Shown: one piece after another, positions 8,009-16,898 of the stretch
Numbering within the stretch: the stretch's first letter is position 1
How the letters are laid out: each line of letters starts with the position of its first letter
Origin: Lachnospiraceae bacterium
Lineage (GTDB): Bacteria; Bacillota; Clostridia; Lachnospirales; Lachnospiraceae
Length of the DNA stretch: 64,000 nucleotides
Assembly: GCA_017503735.1 (NCBI GenBank)
Contig: JAFVSN010000038.1
Span: 1-64,000 of the forward strand
Reading direction: 5' to 3'
Position numbers and translations under genes: made by a program
The notes under the pieces: generated by a model
What the model was told of the DNA's origin: nothing
Databases searched by the model: none
The model's input: the letters and a program-made list of their open reading frames with translations, nothing else

Positions 8009-11000
8009 CTACTCCTTTATCGGTGCGAACAAACGATGAATGGTATATTCCATCCGATAATAATTCTCCAGCATATCCATTGTCGTTTTTTCATCTTTTA
8101 AATCCTGTGCGGTAAGAATCAAATTAATCTGACCGTACTTCGTTGTCTCGTCATGTACCTTTACCGTGTCAATCTCACGATAAAAGCTCTCGGTAATCCG
8201 GGCTTCCCCGTCTGCTTCTTCCGTAATGTAGTATTGCAATACCTCTTCATAGAACAAAATGAATTCTTTTACAAATACTCCATACCCCACATGACGCATT
8301 TCATCTGTTATAAAGTGATCCCCCGCATCTCCGTCATACAGATAAGAAATCTTAACATGATGCTTCGGATTCGTGCGGTATTCCACATACAATTTGTCAG
8401 CCATACACGGTGGCAACGGTACTTTCCCTTCAAACTCGGTAAAGAACGGAAAAATCATTCCCTTTTCCGCAAACAGACGCATACTGTACTCTGCGTATTG
8501 TGCCTGTGCTTCCGTCAGTTCTTCTTTTTCCGCGTAATACTTTAAAACTGCCAGACGGCAAATCTCATTCTCTTCTTCCGCTTCTTCCCGCATCAGCTCC
8601 AGCAGTTCTTCCGACAGTTCACAATCCAATAAGAAGCAGCGGTGCGCCGCCTGGGAAAGGTACGCCCTTACCAGCTTTAAATTACCCTTTCTCCGCATGT
8701 AGCTTAAAAACACCTGATGAGCTTCCGGAACATAGCTGCCTGCAAATAAAATCTGACCCAGCAACCGTTCCTCCAATCGTTCGGTCTGCAGCTCGAACTC
8801 CCGCGCATGCAACCATACCTGATACATCTCATCGGTAGTCCCGTTAAAATACTGTACCAGATACTGTACCACGTTTTCCTGATAGCGCCCTTCGAAGAAC
8901 ACCCTATGGCAAAGTAACAGTAACATATCATTCTGTTCTCCGTCGCACTGCAACAACAAACGTTCGCAAAGACGCAGCAATCGCTTCGGGTCCACGCCTG
9001 CCATCCCGTACTTATGAATTGCATCCAATGCCAAATCATATCTGCCCCGCACAATTAACAGTTCAATCATCCGGTTCCTTTCCTCTTTTTCCAAAAAGTC
9101 CAGACGCAATTTGGACAGATAGCCGTCCATTAATTCCCCTTGATAATTGTCGTAACAGTATTGAATCAAATCATAAATTTCTCTTTGTTTAAATTCCTCC
9201 CGCAAGCCCTCCGCATGGATAATCCGCTTACTCAGCTCCACCGCATCAGCTTCCACGGTACGGAAATTATGTACTTTTTCCAGCAAATTCAACAGAAGTA
9301 TTTTATTGTCCCCCGCCAATTCATAGCACCTTGCGAGCAATTCCTCTTCCTGAAGAAGCCGTGTGATTTTACAATGATCCGACGGAAGATACCGGTTTCC
9401 TTCCTCGTCCACCAACACTAGTTTCGCACCTTCCGTGTACATGCAAACCCGTGCTGTTCCGTTTTCTAACGGAACAAGACTCTCCTGTTCTTCCTCCTTA
9501 TGCAATACGGACACTGCGGTCATTTCTTTGTTGTCGCACTCCACATAATAGGTAAACAACAACTCCGGCAAATTCACCGCAAGTTCTTCATCCAACAAAG
9601 AACTTCGCAACACCTCATCATACACAACCGCAAGATTCCGGTCGATTTTTCCGTCCTTAATACTGTTTACGACATACTGCTCCATTCGTTTTAAATATGT
9701 CCTGTAAAACGAACTCAACAATTCCTTGTTCCTTACGATATATGCATATAAAAAGGCACAGTACGGCTCATCCAATTCATTCCCGTAAATAAAATAGAGC
9801 AATACCGACTGATCTAACTTCATTTGCGGATCGCAATCGCAGGTATAAATATAGTACTCCTGCAACATCGGAATGCGAAGCTGCATGGCACAGGCATCCG
9901 CAAAATAAGTATGGTATCTTTTCTCCCGTATATCTTCTGCAATCAAAAGGGTACAAAGGGCCTGTAACGTATCCCGTTGTCCATACTGCTTATACGCCAG
10001 GCATAGGCATCTGACCAATAACTTGCTGTACTCTTTTTTCTGCAATGCCAACAGCGAGAACTGAAGTACCGTCTCTTTCTGCAGCATCCCTTTCCGCAAC
10101 GCAAATAAAAGTACCTGTAATTCAAACCGTCCCAGATCTTTTAACAGCCCCGGTTCTTCGTTCCATAACACCGCCGTTTCGAAATACAACAACGGACTGC
10201 GGTTTCCTCTTTGATACCGTTCCTCTAACTCCGCAAGAAATACGCTGCGTATGCTTTCGCTTCGCTTATCCGTATACAAACGGAACCACAACAACAAACC
10301 GCTTTCTTTGTATTGCTCGGAAAGAAGCTTGATTTGTGCGGCATATATTCTGACATCCTCTGCATTTTTCTGGCGCATTGCTTCCAGATACTGCATTGCA
10401 CCCAACAGTTCTCCGTGAATCCGTTCCCGCTCTATCCGCAGCTTTAACTGGTTCAATTCCATTTCCGCGAACTTCTCTTTTTTCCCGATTAACGCAAGAT
10501 AGGCACGGTACATCAGATACGCCAGTTCTTTCTTCCGGCGAATCCCTTCCTCAAATATAGTTTCCTGCAAGCGTTGCAGCAACAAATCTACGATACTCTC
10601 CGCTTCCGCAATATAACTGCCCGGTTTGATTTTCCCCAGACGAAACTCAAAGTATCGTTGAAATAACTTTGCTTCCGAATTACGAAACGCTCTCCGCTTT
10701 CGTTCCTCTTCTCTTGCCGTCCTCTCGCAGACGCAGGTTACCTCAATACAAATACACTGACTCGGTGTCTTTAAGTAAATCCGTCCGTAATGATTTCCTT
10801 CCACAAGTGCGGCTCCGTCCACCGCAACCTCCAATACGCAGCGATTTCCGTTAAAGTTCTCCGAAAACAGTTTCTTGGAAGAAACCAGAAAAAAGTCTCC
10901 TTCCGTCTCTACCGTAACGTCCAAATAGCCCCAGGTATCCCGGCTGATGGTAATCCGTTCCATCACCGCTTTATCCCCCGGTTCAAAACGCAATCCGGTC

Positions 11001-11599
11001 TTATCCGCTTTCATTTGTACCGGTGCCTTCTTTTTGGTATAAACCAAAAACTCTTCCAACGCCCGGTCAAGGGAACGGCTTTTTCTTAACTGCCGGTACA
11101 ATGTCAGTTCTTCTTCCCTGTCCCCCAACACCGTTGTCACAAAACGTTCATCCAAAAATAATTTTTTTGCTTCAAACCAGTCATTTTGTGCCAAGCCGGC
11201 AAATTGAAACAAATCCCGGATTTCTCCTTCGGAAGACACACAACTTACAGGAACCACTTGGATTACAAAAGGGAGTAAAACTTCCCCGAATTCACTTACA
11301 ATGGTAATCGTTCCCCTGTGGGTATCCCCCGGTGCCGCATACTCTCCGTGTACCCGATAATTGATTTCATTTTCGGTTCCTACAAACTGATGCTCAATTA
11401 ATTCCAACATCTCATCGGAAGAATAAAGAACGCCTTTCATTGTTGCCATTCCACGATTGCGCACGGAAAAAACGCCGCAAAAGGTCTCCCCCGCAGAGAC
11501 TTCAATGGAAAGCACCTCTTCGGAGATTAACACTTCCGGCTGTTCATATTCAAAATATCCTTTTGCCAATCGTTCTACTTTATCCTTCACGTTTTTCAC
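8009..11599 (-). CDS. DUF5717-type very large helical protein
   Basis: 1196 residues without signal peptide or membrane segment. Residues 20-120 look like an immunoglobulin-like beta sandwich (LSIEVSAGETFCGVFSVRNR), and residues 200-290 look like a second one. From about 300 to 1000 it is alpha-helical, in a solenoid style rich in Leu, Glu and Tyr. The last 200 residues are mixed (HVKISYLYDGDAGDHFITDE). It starts with GTG at 11599. A second GTG three codons on (11590) has AGGTGA five bases upstream and is a fair alternative start. I recall the family as DUF5717, which accompanies DUF5716. Function unknown; probably a large scaffold. Confidence 0.75.
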   Translation of the reverse strand: MKNVKDKVERLAKGYFEYEQPEVLISEEVLSIEVSAGETFCGVFSVRNRGMATMKGVLYSSDEMLELIEHQFVGTENEINYRVHGEYAAPGDTHRGTITIVSEFGEVLLPFVIQVVPVSCVSSEGEIRDLFQFAGLAQNDWFEAKKLFLDERFVTTVLGDREEELTLYRQLRKSRSLDRALEEFLVYTKKKAPVQMKADKTGLRFEPGDKAVMERITISRDTWGYLDVTVETEGDFFLVSSKKLFSENFNGNRCVLEVAVDGAALVEGNHYGRIYLKTPSQCICIEVTCVCERTAREEERKRRAFRNSEAKLFQRYFEFRLGKIKPGSYIAEAESIVDLLLQRLQETIFEEGIRRKKELAYLMYRAYLALIGKKEKFAEMELNQLKLRIERERIHGELLGAMQYLEAMRQKNAEDVRIYAAQIKLLSEQYKESGLLLWFRLYTDKRSESIRSVFLAELEERYQRGNRSPLLYFETAVLWNEEPGLLKDLGRFELQVLLFALRKGMLQKETVLQFSLLALQKKEYSKLLVRCLCLAYKQYGQRDTLQALCTLLIAEDIREKRYHTYFADACAMQLRIPMLQEYYIYTCDCDPQMKLDQSVLLYFIYGNELDEPYCAFLYAYIVRNKELLSSFYRTYLKRMEQYVVNSIKDGKIDRNLAVVYDEVLRSSLLDEELAVNLPELLFTYYVECDNKEMTAVSVLHKEEEQESLVPLENGTARVCMYTEGAKLVLVDEEGNRYLPSDHCKITRLLQEEELLARCYELAGDNKILLLNLLEKVHNFRTVEADAVELSKRIIHAEGLREEFKQREIYDLIQYCYDNYQGELMDGYLSKLRLDFLEKEERNRMIELLIVRGRYDLALDAIHKYGMAGVDPKRLLRLCERLLLQCDGEQNDMLLLLCHRVFFEGRYQENVVQYLVQYFNGTTDEMYQVWLHAREFELQTERLEERLLGQILFAGSYVPEAHQVFLSYMRRKGNLKLVRAYLSQAAHRCFLLDCELSEELLELMREEAEEENEICRLAVLKYYAEKEELTEAQAQYAEYSMRLFAEKGMIFPFFTEFEGKVPLPPCMADKLYVEYRTNPKHHVKISYLYDGDAGDHFITDEMRHVGYGVFVKEFILFYEEVLQYYITEEADGEARITESFYREIDTVKVHDETTKYGQINLILTAQDLKDEKTTMDMLENYYRMEYTIHRLFAPIKE

Positions 11600-11616
11600 C
11601 TGTCTATGACTTTATG

Positions 11617-12528
11617 CTATCGTTTGATAAACTCTCCGGTCGCATCATCCCTGCTGTAAACCGCGCTTCCGTCCATTGTCACATAGAACGTTCCACGGAA
11701 TTTCGAAGTACCGTTCACCGTTTCAAGCAGATTCACGCCATAGCACTCAATCCCCTCTACATTGGTCGTCCATTCATCTATTGTCATATCATAAGAAGCC
11801 GGATCTTTTGCGATCCCCAGCTGCTTTGCCGAATACCCCAACAGTACTTTCTTTGCGGCTTCCGCTTCCACCGGTGCCGCATCCTCGTTTCCTGTTTCCG
11901 TTTGATCCAACGGGAACGTTTCTATTGTTGCCACCACACCGGAAGTATCGTAGCATAACAACGTTCCTTCTTTTCTCTCTACAATCAGGAGCGGCTCCAT
12001 GGACTCTCCCGCCGCATCATTGATACAAAACGCATAATACTCACATCCGTCAATCATCAAATGATCATCCAGCAATTCCATGGAATAGCGATCCAACGTA
12101 ACAATACGTTCCGCAATTTTTTTTGCCTCTTCCAAAGATAGTACCGGTTCTTCCGTCGGTGTCGGAACCGGGGTAGCCGTTGGGGGAACCGTCGGTTTTA
12201 CGTCCTTGGTCGGTGTCGGTTCCGTTTCCTTTGTAGGAACCGGCGTGTTTGTCTCCGGCTCCGGAGTCGCCATATCCGGAACAATTGCTTCGGTAGGAGA
12301 CACCTCTTTTGTCGGAAGTACAGGTCCTTCCCCGTCATTCTTCTTATTCTTCGATACCAAAACCAGCACCAGAACTACCGCAACCAATACTACTATAATC
12401 GTCAATAAATCCGGTCCCTGATTTCCCTTCTGTTTATTATTTCTGGTATTCTTCTTTCCGGAAGATCCCCCTCTCGTCGTTGTTCCTCTGCTTGACCGGG
12501 AGACTTTTTTTCCGTTTTGCGCCGCCAT
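11617..12528 (-). CDS. Single-pass membrane protein with Pro/Thr-rich stalk
   Basis: Start placed at 12528 (303 residues) because AGGAGGG lies five bases upstream. Three in-frame ATGs further up lack such a box. Architecture: a very basic, Ser/Gly/Arg/Lys-rich cytoplasmic tail (1-50), one hydrophobic helix LLTIIVVLVAVVLVLVLVS, a Pro/Thr/Glu stalk with repeats of the kind PTxTxxPTPTK (about 80-135), and a C-terminal outer domain of about 165 residues that I do not recognise. It is the first gene of the operon with DUF5717 and the amidase, and could be its surface-exposed sensor (inference). Confidence 0.75.
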   Translation of the reverse strand: MAAQNGKKVSRSSRGTTTRGGSSGKKNTRNNKQKGNQGPDLLTIIVVLVAVVLVLVLVSKNKKNDGEGPVLPTKEVSPTEAIVPDMATPEPETNTPVPTKETEPTPTKDVKPTVPPTATPVPTPTEEPVLSLEEAKKIAERIVTLDRYSMELLDDHLMIDGCEYYAFCINDAAGESMEPLLIVERKEGTLLCYDTSGVVATIETFPLDQTETGNEDAAPVEAEAAKKVLLGYSAKQLGIAKDPASYDMTIDEWTTNVEGIECYGVNLLETVNGTSKFRGTFYVTMDGSAVYSRDDATGEFIKR

Positions 12529-12620
12529 AAAATCCCTCCTGTTTCTCATCCTTTGTTTCTTTCCCATACGCCCTTTCAGTATATCATATTTTCCGTTTTT
12601 CCGCAATGGACAAACCACAG

Positions 12621-12671
12621 AAAAAGTGCGTATCGACACCCCGGATTTCTACCCGGTTGCAATACGCACTT
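12621..12671 (-). terminator. Rho-independent terminator after pyk
   Basis: The minus strand forms AAGTGCGTAT...ATACGCACTT with an inner CCGG pairing, followed by TTTTTC. It sits between the pyk stop and the next gene, separating the two operons. Confidence 0.75.
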
Positions 12672-12698
12672 ACTTCCTTTTACTTCTATCCTTATTTC

Positions 12699-14120
12699 TT
12701 AGAATCTGTCATTTTTCACCGTCTGTACTTTTAACACATCCGTCACACCCTGGGCTCCGGCCGCAATCACAACCCGGTCGTTTTCTACCAAAAGACCGTA
12801 CCTCTTTCCGCATGCCACCGCATGGTCAAACAAAACATTTGCATCCGGCTGATACAGTGCCGTCACCGGATACACGCCCCAGGAAAGTGCTAGCTGATGA
12901 AAGGTTTTTTCATTCGGCGTTGCCGCAATAATCAACTGTCGCGGACGGAACTTCGACATACGTCTTGCGGTGTAGCCGGACATGGTCACCGCAATAATCG
13001 CCGTCGCCCCAACATCTTTTGCCGTTGTGCAGGCCGCATCACATATAGCGTTGGTGGTATCGTTGGTATCGTTCACATATTGAACCCCACGGTAAACATC
13101 CATCTCAAACGCATCGCGTTCCGCCTGCTCCGCAATTTTAGACATTACTTCTACCACCAATGCCGGATGGTCGCCTGCCGCGGTCTCTCCGGATAACATA
13201 ATGGCAGAGGTTCCGTCAAATACCGCATTTGCCACATCGGTAATCTCCGCTCTGGTGGGTGTTGAATTGTGTATCATGGATTCCAGCATCTGGGTTGCGG
13301 TAATTACCATTTTCCCCGCCTGATAACACTTCTTAATAAACTTTTTCTGCAAGCCCGGCAACTTTTCGTACTCAATTTCCACGCCCATATCGCCGCGGGC
13401 AACCATAATACCGTCCGAATGCTCCAAAATCTCGTCAAAGTGCTCTACCCCTTCGATATTCTCTATCTTGGAAATGATCTTAACATCATATCCGCCGTAG
13501 AAATCCAGGCAGTTTCGTATGCCGATGACATCTTCTTTGGAACGTACAAAGGATGCGGCAACAAAATCCACATTCTGCTCTACACCGAAACGTAAATCCG
13601 CTTCATCCTGTTCACTCAAATGCGGAAAATCCAGATGTACATTCGGCACATTGACCCCCTTGTGATTGGAAATCACTCCGCCGTTTATTACCTCACAGAA
13701 AATATCGGTTTTGTTCACTTCCGATACACGAAGTAACAGCTTCCCATCATCCACCAATATCTCGTTCCCGGGTATCAGCTGTGCAGGAAGCTCCTTATAT
13801 GCAATACTTACTTCGTTTTCATTTCCTTCTACTTCTCTGGTTGTAAATACAAAACGGTCACCGTTTTTTAACTCTACGGCACCGTTTTTAAAATTCCCCA
13901 CCCGGATTTCCGGTCCCTTGGTATCTAACATAATGGCTGCCGGTACTTTGAGTTCATCCCGTACCTTACGAAACATCTCAATATTTGCCTTATGATACTC
14001 ATGGGTTCCGTGGGAAAAATTCAGTCTTGCCACATTCATGCCGTTTTTTAACATCTGTGCCAAAGTTTGTTCATTGTTGCATGCCGGTCCCAGCGTACAA
14101 ACAATTTTGGTTCTTCTCAT
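12699..14120 (-). CDS. pyk: Pyruvate kinase
   Basis: Last step of glycolysis: phosphoenolpyruvate + ADP to pyruvate + ATP. 473 residues, the short form without the C-terminal PEP-utiliser domain found in Bacillus and Geobacillus. Signatures: RRTKIVCTLGPA, NVARLNFSHG, MLDTKGPEIR near 80, the IISKIENIEGVEHFDEI active-site Lys region near 215, VARGDMGVE, and TATQMLESM near 265. The start is six bases past the stop of the response regulator gene, with its GAAGGAGA box inside that gene's 3' end, so it is probably co-transcribed with the KdpDE-like pair. The terminator at 12621-12671 ends the unit. Confidence 0.96.
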   Translation of the reverse strand: MRRTKIVCTLGPACNNEQTLAQMLKNGMNVARLNFSHGTHEYHKANIEMFRKVRDELKVPAAIMLDTKGPEIRVGNFKNGAVELKNGDRFVFTTREVEGNENEVSIAYKELPAQLIPGNEILVDDGKLLLRVSEVNKTDIFCEVINGGVISNHKGVNVPNVHLDFPHLSEQDEADLRFGVEQNVDFVAASFVRSKEDVIGIRNCLDFYGGYDVKIISKIENIEGVEHFDEILEHSDGIMVARGDMGVEIEYEKLPGLQKKFIKKCYQAGKMVITATQMLESMIHNSTPTRAEITDVANAVFDGTSAIMLSGETAAGDHPALVVEVMSKIAEQAERDAFEMDVYRGVQYVNDTNDTTNAICDAACTTAKDVGATAIIAVTMSGYTARRMSKFRPRQLIIAATPNEKTFHQLALSWGVYPVTALYQPDANVLFDHAVACGKRYGLLVENDRVVIAAGAQGVTDVLKVQTVKNDRF

Positions 14121-14126
14121 TCTTTC

Positions 14127-14834
14127 TTAATCTCCTTCAATCATTCGATATCCCACTCCGACCTCAGTAAATATATACTTCGGTTCTGCCGGATTTTCTT
14201 CAATCTTTCTTCGAATGTTCGCCATATTTACGCGCAGAATCTGATTATCTCCATTGGTGTTCGGCCCCCAGATTTCACGAATAATAAAATCATAGGTCAA
14301 TACTTTTCCCGCATATTTTCCCAAAAGGCTCACGATTTTAAATTCATTCTGGGTAAGTCCCGCATCTTCTCCCGCAACAAACACGCGATACTTCTCATAA
14401 TCAATCACAAGTTCACCGACCGTAAACTTCCCGCTTTGCGCTACATCATGATTTGCTCCCGTCGTCCTTGTATGACGCAATGCCATACGGATTCTGGCCA
14501 GTAACTCCGCCGTTCCGAAAGGCTTTGTAATATAATCATCCGCCCCCAGATCCAGTGCCTCTACTTTATCCCGTTCATTGGTCCTTGCCGACACGACAAT
14601 AATCGGCAAAATAGACCATTTACGGACTGCTTTCAGCACATCGATACCATCCATATCCGGCAACCCCAAATCAAGAATAACAACATCCGGGCAACAAGAC
14701 GTAATCAGACTATACGCTTCCTGACCACTTCTTGCCGTAACAACGTCATAATTGTTTGCGTTCAAAATTGCAACAATAAAATTGCTGATACTTTTTTCAT
14801 CTTCAACCACTAAGACTTTACTTTTTACCGGCAT
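14127..14834 (-). CDS. KdpE-like response regulator (OmpR/PhoB family)
   Basis: 235 residues: receiver domain with acidic pair EDE near 11, phospho-acceptor Asp in VVILDLGLPD near 54, SAR and KPF near 104; then an OmpR-type winged helix (residues 130-235, ending with FTEVGVGYRM). Most similar in texture to KdpE, regulator of the K+ transporter operon kdpFABC. No kdpFABC is visible nearby, so the real targets are open. One base separates its start from the stop of the kinase gene upstream, and pyk follows within six bases. Confidence 0.88.
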   Translation of the reverse strand: MPVKSKVLVVEDEKSISNFIVAILNANNYDVVTARSGQEAYSLITSCCPDVVILDLGLPDMDGIDVLKAVRKWSILPIIVVSARTNERDKVEALDLGADDYITKPFGTAELLARIRMALRHTRTTGANHDVAQSGKFTVGELVIDYEKYRVFVAGEDAGLTQNEFKIVSLLGKYAGKVLTYDFIIREIWGPNTNGDNQILRVNMANIRRKIEENPAEPKYIFTEVGVGYRMIEGD

Positions 14835-14835
14835 G

Positions 14836-15915
14836 TTATCCCTCCTTTATCGGTAATGAAAACTCAAATACGGCTCCGCCCTCTTTCCGGTTATAAGCTT
14901 TTACGTCGCCGCCGTGAGCATAAATAATACCGGTACATACGGAAAGACCGATTCCCATATTCCTCTTTCCGTCTATGTTCTCTGTATTTTCCCGGTAGAT
15001 ACTTTCTTTTAAAATCCGGGGAAGTACTTCCTTTGCGATTCCCACACCGTCATCCGTTACACTGAAAATCGCAACATCACCGTCCTTCCGGACGCCCAGA
15101 ATAATTTCACTGACCACACCACCGTGCAAAACTGCATTTTCTAAGAGGTTACATAGGACCTGCTCTATCAGCACGGCATCCATAGGAACGAACAGAACCT
15201 CCTCCGGCATCTGTATTTTTACCGGTGCTCCCGGAAAACGTTTCTTAAACTTTGCCACTGCTTCGCCTAAAATCTCTTCCACCATCTCCGGTGCTTTTTC
15301 AACCTTTGCGGAGTCCGCATCAATCCGGGTTACCAGCAACAAATTTTCTACCACCCGGACCAGCCACTGAGCCTCTTCTTTTACATCTCCGAGTAAGGAT
15401 AAGGTTTTCTCTTCCGTCAATTTATCATGGTTCTCTACCACTGCGGAAACCGCACCCACAATGGACGTCAAGGGCGTCCGAATGTCATGGGACACCGCGC
15501 GGAGGAGATTACTCCGCATCTGTTCCTTTTCAATTTCCGTTCGGATTTTCTCCTGCTGCTTGATCTGTGTGGTAAGCATGCTGACCACAATCGATACGGA
15601 AAACATGGCAACAAAAGTCAGCGGATAACCGCTTAAGGTAAAGTTTAAATGATAATACGGATATGTAAATATGTAGTTTACTTCGATTACTGCTATAACC
15701 GAAGAAACCATACCATAAAAATAGCTGTTCGTAAATCTGGAAATCAGAAGAATCGCCAGTACAAACACCAACGGCGCATGACTATCCGTCTCCCCTCCTC
15801 TCCCCAATAAAACGCAAAAAAAAGTAGCAACCGCCAAAATACCGAGTGTTATCAGGCTGTCCTTCCAAGTCAACTTCACCATAGTATGTTTTTCATGTGT
15901 GTTCTTTTGCTTCAT
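14836..15915 (-). CDS. KdpD-like sensor histidine kinase, short form
   Basis: 359 residues. Four membrane helices in a DUF4118-like block (about 16-125) are followed by a short linker, the H-box AVSHDIRTPLTSIVGA (phosphorylated His near 144) and a HATPase domain with N-box (LCNLLENAVLHG), DDGVGI and GIGLSVC. Compared with classical KdpD (about 900 residues) the N-terminal KdpD/universal-stress domain is absent, a form seen in many Firmicutes. It pairs with the adjacent regulator. Input could be K+ or turgor by analogy only. Confidence 0.87.
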   Translation of the reverse strand: MKQKNTHEKHTMVKLTWKDSLITLGILAVATFFCVLLGRGGETDSHAPLVFVLAILLISRFTNSYFYGMVSSVIAVIEVNYIFTYPYYHLNFTLSGYPLTFVAMFSVSIVVSMLTTQIKQQEKIRTEIEKEQMRSNLLRAVSHDIRTPLTSIVGAVSAVVENHDKLTEEKTLSLLGDVKEEAQWLVRVVENLLLVTRIDADSAKVEKAPEMVEEILGEAVAKFKKRFPGAPVKIQMPEEVLFVPMDAVLIEQVLCNLLENAVLHGGVVSEIILGVRKDGDVAIFSVTDDGVGIAKEVLPRILKESIYRENTENIDGKRNMGIGLSVCTGIIYAHGGDVKAYNRKEGGAVFEFSLPIKEG

Positions 15916-16006
15916 GTCACATACCCCGTTCTCTTCCGTACAATATTACTATCATTTTACAGCACCCAGTATATCATATTTTTCTGTTAAATACTCGTTA
16001 AGGATT

Positions 16007-16046
16007 AAAAAGTCTTCTGTCCGTTTCCGGCCAAAAGACTTTTTTT
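16007..16046. terminator. Bidirectional-type terminator hairpin
   Basis: AAAAAGTCTT pairs with AAGACTTTTT across an 18-base loop, with T-runs on both strands. It lies downstream of the minus-strand gene ending at 16064. Confidence 0.7.
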
Positions 16047-16063
16047 CTGCAAAATACGTTATT

Positions 16064-16786
16064 TTATTCTGTTTCTTCCTGCATTAACAGGTAACGGATA
16101 AACTCTTCCGCATTTTCCCCGTGGGGCGCGTTTCCGCAAATGGTAAGCACCAACGGTTCTAACTGATAAGCCGGAACTTCAATTAACCCATCGATATAAA
16201 TCCCGTACGGTAACTCTTCCCCCGGTTTTCCCGACTCATCCACCGCTTTGGCATAACAGAACCGGTCGGACAACTTCTCATACAAATCCGCAGGAAGCTT
16301 TTCAGATAAAGGCAACAGATAGTGTCCCGCATAGCTCCGGATTACGGTTTCGGTAGCAAGTATCATATCAATCTCTCCCGCAAACGCATGTACCGTAAAC
16401 TTCTGTGCCGATGCCGCATCTGAAGTATTGGAAATCATAATCGAATTATCAAACAACGTTTCCTGTGTCTCTTCATCCAAAGACATATACGTTTCATAAC
16501 CATCCTGCAGTGTTTCCACCGTTGCGTTTGTCACTACGCTGTCCAACACCGCCACATAAAGCATGGTTTCTTTTTCCGGACCTACGATTTCATAAATCCC
16601 GTACCCCGCAAGTGCAATCACACAAGCCCAAATAAAGGTTTTCAAAAGATAATACGCCCGGAAATGCTCCCATTTCGCCCGAAAGCCTTTTAACTCTTTC
16701 CATTTTGCCCGGTCCGACTTTTCTTCTCTTTTCTGATAGATAGACGCACTGTCATCCAACACTGTTTTTTTATCCGAAATATCCAT
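16064..16786 (-). CDS. Membrane-anchored protein of unknown function
   Basis: 240 residues with GAGGTGA before the ATG. A charged cytoplasmic N-terminus (1-45) is followed by one hydrophobic segment (YYLLKTFIWACVIALAGYGI) and an outer domain of about 170 residues. That domain has alternating strands and helices, for example EIDMILATETVIRSYA and YLLPLSEKLPADLYEKL, vaguely like a periplasmic-binding-protein lobe. I do not recognise a family. It lies about 110 bases downstream of secDF on the same strand and ahead of the terminator at 16007. Confidence 0.7.
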   Translation of the reverse strand: MDISDKKTVLDDSASIYQKREEKSDRAKWKELKGFRAKWEHFRAYYLLKTFIWACVIALAGYGIYEIVGPEKETMLYVAVLDSVVTNATVETLQDGYETYMSLDEETQETLFDNSIMISNTSDAASAQKFTVHAFAGEIDMILATETVIRSYAGHYLLPLSEKLPADLYEKLSDRFCYAKAVDESGKPGEELPYGIYIDGLIEVPAYQLEPLVLTICGNAPHGENAEEFIRYLLMQEETE

Positions 16787-16898
16787 AAGTCACCTCATCT
16801 GTTTCCTGAAACTCTTACAGAATTCAGTATAGCATTCCTTTCGGTTTCATAAAAGAAATAATTTATAAAATTTAAGGAAATAACTCTAAAATTCTCCT

